Assembly (NCBI GenBank): GCA_036365455.1
Contig: JAWQUS010000002.1
Coordinates: 7,750,001 to 7,814,000 of the forward strand
DNA length: 64,000 nt
DNA from: Macrosoma leucophasiata
Taxonomy: Eukaryota; Arthropoda; Insecta; Lepidoptera; Hedylidae
Direction of reading: 5' to 3'
Part shown: one piece after another, positions 56,254 to 64,000 of the stretch
Position numbering within the stretch: the first letter of the stretch is position 1
Layout: every line of letters starts with the position of its first letter
Notes under the pieces: generated by a model
Told to the model about the DNA's origin: nothing
Seen by the model: the letters and a program-made list of their open reading frames with translations, nothing else
The model's database searches: none
Position numbers and translations under genes: made by a program

Positions 56254-56372
56254 TTAGTCTTGTGGAGCTAGACCAGCATTTGTCCAGGCATCTCTATCCT
56301 TTAAATAGTCATCGAGTCTATAGTACGCATTTTTACATAGTGTGCGTTTAATACATGACTTGAATTTATTAT
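56254..56372 (-). CDS. Candidate terminal exon, possibly OPA3 exon 4
   Basis: On the minus strand the acceptor CTTACAG is followed by 2 nt and 39 codons ending in TAA, encoding a Lys/Tyr/Asp-rich peptide that ends DRDAWTNAGLAPQD. It needs a phase-1 donor, which OPA3 exon 3 at 58193 provides. There is no other plausible coding exon on this strand between 56372 and 58193. I do not recognise the peptide as a known OPA3 tail, so the link rests on phase, strand and position. The alternative is the last exon of an unseen gene, or chance. Confidence 0.4.
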
Positions 56373-56374
56373 CT

Positions 56375-56760
56375 GTAAGTTCAAGAAGTCAGTTCGTCCC
56401 TGACACTCCCGCTCCCCCGGAGCCAAACTGAGTGGCCCTGGACCCTTCCACCTGAGTGGTCGGAGCAGGGACCTTCGGGCGTTGGACTATGGGATATCCG
56501 TCGCCAGAATGGAGAGGTGGTCGCCAGGCTGGGTGGCGTGCAGGTGTTCCGCATTCCACTAGTGTTGGTTGGAGCCGAAAGGGTCTGAGGAGGGCTCGGC
56601 AACGAGCAGCTGCCGGTGGGGTCACGGATATATGCGATACCATTCCTGCGACCCCGCCACTGATGGCGGACGAGTCGGAACACCCAGGGGTTTTTAGTGG
56701 GTAGATGGATGGCTTTCCCGGAGTCCCACATTAATCTACCCCTCTCCCCATTGGTGGGTA
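56375..56760. other. GC-rich segment beside the 56254-56372 exon, not recognised
   Basis: About 390 bp of GC-rich sequence with open frames on both strands, none resembling a known family. It starts right at the acceptor of the candidate exon and ends at a poly(A)-like run followed by a 280-bp repeat copy, so a non-LTR-derived insertion is possible. Confidence 0.35.
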
Positions 56761-56782
56761 TACGTACCGCATTTTCCCATGG

Positions 56783-57023
56783 TAAAAAAAAATGTCTGCA
56801 GCCTATAGTCACCCACACACACAAAGACCAAGGTCAGAATGCAGATGCGTTACCATTCCTGAGACCTAAAGTGTTATGCCTCTGTGCCGGAAATTACAGG
56901 GCCGTACTTTACCACCTGACCGGAACACGATAGTGCTGAACACTACCATTTAGCGGCAAGTATATCAGGTAATGCGGTGGTGCCTATGCCCGCGAGATCC
57001 GTCACTGGAGCTCTACCAACAGT
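56783..57023 (-). repeat. 280-bp dispersed repeat, minus copy
   Basis: The reverse complement gives GTTGGTAGAGCTCCAGTGAC, GTGTTCAGCACTATCGTGTT and TTAGGTCTCAGGAATGGTAA, matching 15323-15601. Confidence 0.75.
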
Positions 57024-57612
57024 GATTATTTTCGGGACTCTGTAAAAATTATAAATATTCAAGATACAGTTCCAGAATATATAGACTTTTTTGTAGAAAG
57101 TTTCTTCCTCTTTTCAAAACTTTTTAAAATTTTGAATATTTTTGATTGAGATATTAAAAAAAACCAAACCCTTTTTTTTTCTTAATAATTCTTGCATATT
57201 TTATCGGCCCCTTTCGGGACTATTTCTTAAATTTTCTACACATTATTCCGAATCGAATGACACCTCGATCGTAATTTTCTGAGAATATACAAAATTTTAC
57301 CCAAAAAGGCCCCCATGTTGACTAGAGAGTTGAGCATTTTTATTTTACCTATAAACGTTTTTAATTAATCTCAATTTTTTTTATTTAAATAAAAAAAAAA
57401 ACAATGTTACATAACACATTTGTTCGAATCCCTTCCTGCCACTGTAATGCACTGTTAACATTTTACAAGACAGGCGGTCTTCCCCCTAAATTGCATTACA
57501 TAATAATATGTGAACACCCCCCTAGCTGTTTCATATGACTTTGTTTGCAAGCAGTTTGTGTCTCGATAAGTAGCCTTTGTCCTTTCTCAGGATTCAAAAT
57601 ATGTATATGTTA

Positions 57613-58086
57613 AAGGAGATGTTGCGAGCTCGGCCCTGGTTCGTACATGTTCTCAAAAAATGGGTAAATTGTAACAGAATCCGAAAAAAATACTATTAAT
57701 TTAATCAAGAATATATTTTAGAGTTACCACCACATTTAATTCAAGCGATTTTATAATTTTCAACCATGTTCAACACGGTGGCGATACAGCCAACGCTTGG
57801 TATCAATCGATTTCGATAGTATTTATAAAATATTTTTTTTTCTCCAAGTACTAAATAATCAAAAAACAATTTAAAAAATGAAAATGTCAAAATGACGTCA
57901 TCCGCCATATTCGCCATGTTGGTTTTAAGTTGCAATTCTAACTGCAAATAATGTTTTATAACTGCAAACAAAGCTAAATAAGTGAAAATATGCAGTAAAA
58001 ACGTTTTTATATTGATTTTGCCTGTTTAATGATATCGTGTACAATACATGGCCGGAGTTCCATACATTTTTGCAACATCTCCTTTT
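57613..58086. mobile_element. Small inverted-repeat DNA element
   Basis: TTAAAGGAGATGTTGC at the left is mirrored by GCAACATCTCCTTTTA at the right, with further partial pairing inward (CGGCC.TG). AT-rich interior, no coding sequence. It lies about 100 bp 3' of OPA3 exon 3. Confidence 0.6.
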
Positions 58087-58192
58087 ATTACAATCTGTTC
58101 AGCCATTTGGTCATGCAAACCTATCCCATAAGAGTTACTTTAACATCTATAAAATTGGTGCGAATATTTCCCAGTGAATATTCCATACTCAC

Positions 58193-60649
58193 ATAATGTA
58201 TGTACAAGTCTCTCCATTTCCCTGAGCTGTGTCTGTTGCTGCTGGACAGTGAAATACAAGTCTGTGATGGTGCCAGTAATGTGTTTCATCTCTTCTTCTC
58301 GTTTCGCTTCCTTTGCAGCCTCTTTCTTACTTTGCCTGGAATGCAACAGTGAAACAAATGTTTTATCAATATACAGGGTTAAGTAATTTTAATTAGCACA
58401 TCACCTCATGCAGGTATGACGCAGCAGCGGAAATGTTCTTTTGAACATTGATTTTCTAATTTGTAATTTGACATGTATATCAATTGTTGTTCACTTTAAT
58501 TTATTTTGTTTGTTTTTGACTTGTCATAAGAGGTGCTTGTGACCTTAAAGTAATATATGAATTTCTGATTTTGAATGTTTGAAAACTTTTTTTGTTTATT
58601 TTTTTTGGGTATTTATCAAGATTTGGGATTTATGTAGAGAAGCTGCTTGCAAGAGGTGATGCACTAATTTCAATCAACCCAAAAAAGGCAAACCTGACTT
58701 ACTGACTTAGACATCAACACATTTTTTTTTTTTTTTTTTTTTTATCTCCTATATTTCTGCAATCTGCCTTATTTGGGCATTTAGCTGATGGTTAGACATT
58801 TCAGTACAGACATGCATGGCACACGCCCAGTGGCGCATCCATATACAAAGTAGAATCTTCAGGAAGATCTTATTTAGGATGGGAGAAGGTCCTGGGGACC
58901 TCTCCTTTTTAAGCGTTTAAAGGCGCGAATGGGCTTCATTAATCTGTAAGCATGTTCGTTGGGATGTTTCTCCAAGCGACGAGAGTACGACTTTAATTTA
59001 TTAAGAATTTCCTCTTTCACTGTTGGTATCTTCAGATCTCGGTGTAATTGAGAATTGGAAACAAACCATGGAGCGTCAGTTATCATGCGGAGAACTTTTG
59101 ATTGGAACCGTTTTATGATTTCCAGGTTAGAATTTGCTGCAGTTCCCCATAATTCTGCTCCATAAGACCATATCGGTTTGAGGATAGTTTTGTATAAGAG
59201 AAGTTTGTTATTCAGTGAGAGGTTTGATTTTCGTGCTAAGAGCCAGTAGAGTTTGCGAAGTTGAACACTTAGGGCTTTCCTTTTTGTGAATAGATGCTTC
59301 TTCCACGTAAGACGTCTGTCCAAGTAAATGCCTAAGTAACGCACATCTTCGGACTGAGGGATCGTAATACCGTTAAGGACGACAGTGGGGCACGTGTCAT
59401 GTCTAAGAGTGAAAGTTACTTGTATAGACACATTGTATATCAACACATAACCAAAACTACTGTACCTAGAAACTTGGATATTTTGGTACAAGGGTTGCTT
59501 GCATGATGTAAGCGAGCACTAAGAAAGGAATTGTAAAAATTCAACTCTTAAGGTGGTGATATGGGAGAGTGAAGTTTGTACTGAATTTTCTCATTTCTGG
59601 ACTCTGTACTCAATTACAATTTAATATGATCTGTATAGGTGAAATGGGCAGTTTGTACGGAAATTTTCTCATTTCTGGAGTAGGATATTGGTGTAGGCAA
59701 TGATGAAAAAAGAGGTAGTAGCTTTCTACTTATTAGTGGGTGTTTCTATAGCACTTCCATATTTCTAGACTGAAAAATATCACTGGTCAGATATGTCACA
59801 ATTATAATGGGGGTTAATTAAAACATATGAACGTACCCATGAACAAAGTTGCGGGCAAAAGCTAGTTTTGATAGGTCTTAAGGACCATTTTGCAAATATA
59901 AAAAAGCTGGTAGAAAGAGATGTAATATATGAATGAGAGGTATGACTATTAAAATAACACTGTTTTTAAGTCTTGAGATGATACTCTGAATCTTTTCAAC
60001 TGAAAACAATTTCAACATCAAATTAACTAAATCTAGTGTCTCAGGCATAGCAGAGTTTACATTCAGTCACTCACTAAGTCACTATTGGCCGAACAACTTC
60101 AACATTAATTTTAAGCAACCTCAAATAGAAGCTATCTGTGACATTTGAATCTGTTTTACAGAGACAAAAGACTTTATGCAGCTTAGATATTTTCGTGTAT
60201 TCATTTCAGTATCTGGGTGTAATGGAGGTGTAATAAAAAATTAAATAAATATGACGTATACCTGTTATATTCGATTACAAGTAATCCAGCGCCTATAACA
60301 AAGATAACAGTTTCACCAAGTAAATTTGCTCCCAGTTCTATGGCCATTTCCTGACTTAAAACGGGGATATTCACTGGTTTGCCCAAATTCAATATCCACA
60401 TTTTTGCTTTGACTTCGCACCAATTGTAAACTGGAAATAATAATCATAATTTAAGTAAGAATATAATGAGTTCTTTCTAAAATGGCTTGATATTACAATG
60501 TACTTACATTGAGCTGGAGGCATACAAACATAGGTTCTAAAAAAGGGGTTATTCTTCGCTCTTTCTTTGCAAGCATTTGCAATAGGTTTACTTATTTGTT
60601 TTACTAATAAGACTGATAATTTTGCTATAGGAAATGCTCCAACAACCAT
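58193..60649 (-). CDS. OPA3: OPA3 homologue, first three exons
   Basis: Mitochondrial membrane protein; the human homologue is mutated in optic atrophy 3 and Costeff syndrome. Exons in transcript order: 60649-60508 ([20 protein letters not shown], then [19 protein letters not shown]), 60430-60262 ([20 protein letters not shown], then hydrophobic [17 protein letters not shown]) and 58335-58193 ([19 protein letters not shown], then the coiled-coil-like [20 protein letters not shown]). The N-terminus has the mitochondrial targeting character of the family. Exon 3 ends at the strong donor GTGAGTAT in phase 1; if unspliced it would continue to a stop at 58140 (168 aa). Two downstream exons fit phase 1: 56372-56254 (190 aa in total) and 51288-50957 (261 aa in total). 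The 1.9-kb intron 2 holds a LINE insertion with target duplications. The first two exons are certain; the 3' structure is open. Confidence 0.9.
58722..59438 (-). mobile_element. 5'-truncated jockey-type LINE with 9-bp target duplication
   Basis: Minus-strand frame for the RT thumb and C-terminus: [58 protein letters not shown] and [20 protein letters not shown]. It ends in a 22-nt T run on plus (58722-58743), the poly(A) tail. ATCAACACA flanks it at 58713-58721 and 59439-59447. The frame is intact where present. It sits in OPA3 intron 2. Confidence 0.9.
59825..59865 (+). mobile_element. Helitron 3' terminus
   Basis: CAAAGTTGCGGGCAAAAG followed by CTAG. The 5' part is not recognisable. OPA3 intron 2; nothing else seen between 59870 and 60260. 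Confidence 0.5.
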
Positions 60650-60659
60650 TGTTAAATGT

Positions 60660-61270
60660 TACGTTTGATGCTAAGCACCAATACACTTTAATTCTATGAA
60701 ATTAAGTGAAACTTTGGAACTTTTGGTTACACGGTACACTTCGTTAATTGAACCAAGTAATATTTATTTTAAATTAAAGTTTTCATAGCCATCCATTTCA
60801 AGGAATTGGTTGAATAATTTTATGATTTGATCATTTGATCCGCGAAAATTATGTCACTGTCATTTGTCACTGACTGCTGTCAGTACTGTCATGTCAACGA
60901 CCAATCCGACCATTACACTGCCATTACTTTGGCATTTCATGTCATCACTGGTCTTTGGTTTTGGTCTATGCTTCTGTTTAATTCTGTTGTGATTCCTTGC
61001 TTATTCCTTGAGTATAAATCTCTCCCTCGCGCAGTGGCAGATGGTCGTATAAATGTGGGGATGTAGCAATGACCCTTCTTACTACAGATTTCATTTTTAG
61101 ATGATGTAACACACTAAAGAACTCAAACTGGTACCTACAAATGTTCGCAAGTTTCTATTGTTGAATGATTCCTTTAGGTATAAATATCTGTACATATAAT
61201 ATATATAATATTCGAATATTCGAATGTCGTTTTTTTATATTATTTCGCATTAACACATGCTTGTGAAATA
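60660..61270. other. OPA3 upstream region
   Basis: Should contain the OPA3 promoter. A 71-codon frame at 60851-61066 on plus has no family resemblance and I do not call it. Repeated ATTCGAATGT motifs occur near 61210 and again at 63665-63700, on both sides of the LINE at 61311. Confidence 0.4.
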
Positions 61271-61642
61271 TATTTTATTTAAAGAAAAATGGAAAGAAAA
61301 ATTTGAATTGGACTGTTTATTCATCATCCCTCCCTCCGCGCGTGAAGCGCAACAAAGGGGGATGGTTCGGGGGTCGAGGAATGTCCTCCTTCCCCGGGCC
61401 TATCTGCCCCCGAGACGTCGGGGGCGTGGTCCTAAACTGGAGATGCTGGCACGCAGGGGAACTCGCTGAAGGAGGCTTCATACACTTTTTATTTTATTTT
61501 TACTTACGTTTTTATTTTTTCTCCTTTTTTTTGAGCTTTTTAACCCTTTTCTTTGTTTTATGATTTTTGTTTTTTTTTTATTATTATTTTTTGTTTTTGG
61601 GTATATTCTTTTCACTCGCTCAGCTATTCCTCCGCGCGCCGC

Positions 61643-62515
61643 TTACAAAAGGTTAAATATGTTGACGTTGGCGATGGTAAGGGGCCACACGACCACGTCG
61701 TCACCTTGGCCTACGCCTGACGGCGCAGCCGCGGTCCCGGGCGACGTCTCAAGTCCTCGACCGGGAGTCGAACCCGGTCGGTGGGCGGGGCTCGAACCCT
61801 CCCAATAATCTGCGGGTGGTTGGGGCCTGTCGACAGTTGTATGTGTGTCAGTGTAGGGGTATGTCTGGGCGGCCTTCACTGTGATCCGGGGGATCGGGGC
61901 CTTTGGAGGGATGGGGTGGGCAACATCGGCTCGACGCGCCCTCGGCGATGCAGGAGGGAGGATCTCGCGCGGCAACGGACGACCCTCGGGTGGGCGGCTG
62001 TGGAGAGGGGCGATTCCGCGGAGATGCTCGTGGGGTTCGTTGTCTGCGCGGTCGAACATTCGACGCGCGAGACGGACCACGAACTCCTCCACGGACTCAA
62101 CCCCTAGATCCCGGGCGATGACGTCGTTGCGCACGTACCTCCCCGCTCCTGTGATCAGCCGGAGAGACACGTTCTGCTGAACCTGAAGCCTGCGCCGCTG
62201 CGTCGCGGAGTATAGTACATACCGAGCATACGAGCGGACATAGGTCTTGTATAGCCGGATTTTGGTAAGGAGTGGCAGTCTCGATTGAAGAACGGGACGC
62301 AGCAACTAGCGCGCGGTCGCCGCCTGTTGCACCACGTGATTCACAATGGGCACCATGCGGAGCGCGCGGTCGATGCTACACCCCAGATACTTCACCGTAG
62401 ACTGCCAGGCTATGTCCTGGCCTCGCAATCGTAGCGGCTGCGGTAAGCGGCGGACTCGTGTTACGAAAGCGGCCGTCTTGTCTACGTTGACGGCCATCCG
62501 CCACCTGTCCAGCCG
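61643..62515 (-). pseudogene. LINE RT C-terminal fragment
   Basis: 62497-62306 reads MAVNVDKTAAFVTR and STVKYLGCSIDRALRMVPIV. 62305-61643 reads PLLTKIRLYKTYVRSYARYV, GAGRYVRNDVIARDLGVESV and ARRMFDRADNEPHEHLRGIA. These are the RT thumb and C-terminus of jockey-clade elements. A frame break near 62305 separates the two. Confidence 0.8.
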
Positions 62516-63435
62516 TCACAAACACCGGGCATCGTCGGTCGCTTGCAGCGTGAGACCCGTCGCAATTGGCGCAACGAGGTTGGTCCCGCGGGACTATGCA
62601 CTCCGCTACGGGGTGACCACCGGCGCATCGGACACACTTCATAGGTCTGTGGCAGTTCCCAGACGCATGCCCGAGCGCCTGGCAGCGATGGCACTGCGGT
62701 GGGCCTATACGGCCCCGCCAAGCCCGGATGGTGATTTCTTTGAGATGTAATAAGGTATCGACGGCATATAATCGGGACAGCTCTTCTTGGCTTAGGTGCC
62801 CCAACTGGACAAAGAAGGCCTGGCTCGGACTTCCCTTTCGTCCAACCAGTCGTCTAGCTGCCTGCGCGTCGAATCCCTTTTGCTGAAGGGCGCCGAGAAT
62901 GTCTTGGGGAGGTGTGTCTGTCGGCAATCCCCGAAGGAACACCTTGGTGGGTAGGTCCGCCGCCGGTGAGTAGCAGTATCACTCAATCGATACGTCGGCG
63001 GCGGACTCGGCAATCATGTAGGCCTGAACGGCCCGGTACTCTTCGGCTGATGCAGGGATGAACCTGACGCCCTTACCAAATGTACGAGCGTTCGGTGTGT
63101 AGCCCAACTTCTTGGCCAGCGCAGCCAGATGACGCGGCCAGTTTGGCAGCTTCTCCACTATAATCGGTGGGTACGATGACTTGGGCGGTTGTGTTTCCGT
63201 CACCATGATGGGATGAGACCTAGTACTAGGGGAGGCCGGCAGCGGCAGCGGCGTACGATATCGCCGGCGGCGTCGGTGAATGTGACTCTATATCATGTTG
63301 GTGCGTGGTCCCAGCTTGTACAGCCTGGGACATATCGACGTCTGTAACTATACGGCGAGGCGACTCGAGCCCCGCGTATGATGTCGAGGGGCTTGGAGAG
63401 TAACTCGGGGAGGGTCTCGAAGCATTGCCGCTCAT
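62515..63435 (-). pseudogene. LINE ORF1 (gag-like, CCHC zinc knuckles), broken
   Basis: 63435-63226 is a Ser/Pro-rich start; the frame then shifts to 63206 (SSYPPIIVEKLPNWPRHLAA, then PNARTFGKGVRFIPASAEEY) and meets a TGA at 62979, where related elements are expected to have Trp. After that comes FLRGLPTDTPPQDI and the knuckles CHRCQALGHASGNCH, CVRCAGGHPVAEC and CANCDGSHAASDRRC. The sequence then runs straight into RT thumb sequence at about 62515. Confidence 0.85.
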
Positions 63436-63489
63436 GTTGTCCTCCTCTGCCTGCTCAAATTCGTCTTGCGAGGCCTCCGACGAGGAAAG

Positions 63490-63665
63490 GTATTTTATTT
63501 AAAGAAAAATGAATAGAAAAATTTGACTTCAGGCGAGACTCGAACTCAGGCAGGACTTCAGTAGCTCAATTTGAAGAGCGGCTGGACTAGATTCCCAGTA
63601 GGCCGCGAGTTCGAGTCTCGCCTGAAATCAAATTTTTCTTTCCATTTTTCTTTAAATAAAATATA
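63490..63665. repeat. Palindrome around a tRNA-like sequence
   Basis: TTATTTAAAGAAAAATG..AGAAAAATTTGA..CTTCAGGCGAGACTCGAACTC (63491-63548) faces the inverted GAGTTCGAGTCTCGCCTGAA..TCAAATTTTTCT..CATTTTTCTTTAAATAA (63607-63660). The 3' half of the tRNA-like unit is thus duplicated in reverse ahead of its 5' end. Confidence 0.85.
63555..63629 (+). pseudogene. tRNA-like sequence
   Basis: The acceptor arm ACTTCAG/CTGAAAT pairs at 6 of 7 positions, the D-stem GCTC/GAGC is perfect, the anticodon stem GCTGG/CCAGT pairs fully with one wobble, and the T-arm GCGAGTTCGAGTCTCGC is perfect. The anticodon loop has nine bases (ACTAGATTC) and the D-loop lacks the usual GG, so I assign no anticodon. TCAAATTTTTCTTTCC follows, as at 27407. 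Confidence 0.5.
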
Positions 63666-63699
63666 TTCGAATGTCATCGGAATTATTCGAATGTCGACT

Positions 63700-64000
63700 T
63701 TTTGGTTATTGGTTTGTAATGGGTCTGTGCTCTGCTCGACTCTGTGTTAAGCTTTTTTGTTGTTTGACTTGCTTGACGTTTGATGTGACATTTTAGACTT
63801 TGTTGTTGTGTGTTGTCTAGGTTGTTGGTCTGTGGTGTGTTGTGTGTCTTTGGTTGTGTTTTGTGTGGTTGATATAAAAATTACACACAATTTGTTATGT
63901 TTATGCATCGGCTAATACTCCCACTTATGCTTAATACATATTTATTTTATGTTTCATAAATTGTTTGAAGAAGTCGTTTCGTTTTTTTAGTGTATCAACA
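63700..64000. other. Window end, no gene seen
   Basis: T/G-rich sequence with several GTTGTGTG-type runs and the phrase TAGGTTGTTGGTCTGTG, which also occurs near 47445. No coding frame supported. Confidence 0.5.

Larger units (their letters stand above)
61311..63485 (-). mobile_element. Jockey-type LINE with a large internal deletion
   Basis: Read on minus: the 5' end is near 63485, then a gag-like ORF1 (63435-62515), a direct join to the C-terminal end of the RT (62500-61643) and a 3' region with a T-rich stretch. The endonuclease and the RT catalytic core are absent. Both ends abut copies of TTATTTAAAGAAAAATG (61277 and 63493). Confidence 0.8.

Noticed and set aside
60851..61066. 71-codon frame upstream of OPA3
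   Set aside because: No family match, and probably promoter or 5' region of OPA3.

Overview
The window looks like nuclear DNA of an insect, most probably a moth or butterfly. The genes are eukaryotic, with GT-AG introns whose phases I could check. The surrounding DNA is AT-rich and crowded with repeats of types common in Lepidoptera: jockey and RTE LINEs, mariner, Helitrons ending in CTAG behind a small hairpin, and tRNA-headed SINEs. The order is an inference from repeat content and protein similarity; no database was searched.

Eight conserved housekeeping genes are present. From left to right they are UTP25 on minus (2254-9807, 8 exons), farnesyltransferase beta on plus (13214-15917, 4 exons), ATG4 on minus (17800-19227, one exon), MED6 on plus (20972-22774, 5 exons), a YAE1-like gene on minus (22804-23765, two exons seen), CDIN1 on minus (33930-37112, 5 exons), RNA polymerase III subunit RPC6 on plus (42435-46949, 4 exons) and OPA3 on minus (60649 down to 58193, with candidate terminal exons at 56254-56372 and 50957-51288). 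Exon phases sum to complete reading frames for UTP25, FNTB, MED6, CDIN1 and POLR3F, so these models are strong.

The genes do not form an operon or pathway. Their jobs are ribosome biogenesis, protein prenylation, autophagy, transcription by polymerases II and III, chromatin-linked nuclease function and mitochondrial membrane function. Several have very short predicted 3' UTRs, and MED6 and YAE1 converge with 29 bp between stop codons.

Most of the rest is mobile DNA. It includes a 5'-truncated jockey LINE with a 12-bp target duplication (29447-31160) and a second LINE with a 9-bp duplication (58722-59438). There is an internally deleted jockey element beside a tRNA-like palindrome (61311-63630), and other jockey and RTE fragments. 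Four mariner copies are present, one with a 341-codon open frame. A piggyBac-like non-autonomous element has TTAA duplications and a related empty site elsewhere in the window. A hAT-like element contains a mariner and an RTE. An inverted-repeat element contains a 148-bp stem-loop duplicated in tandem. There are also Helitrons, foldbacks, MITEs and two minisatellites.

I found no convincing unknown multi-gene system. The most interesting material is the transposon structure, the possible alternative 3' exons of OPA3 and the tRNA-like repeat family.
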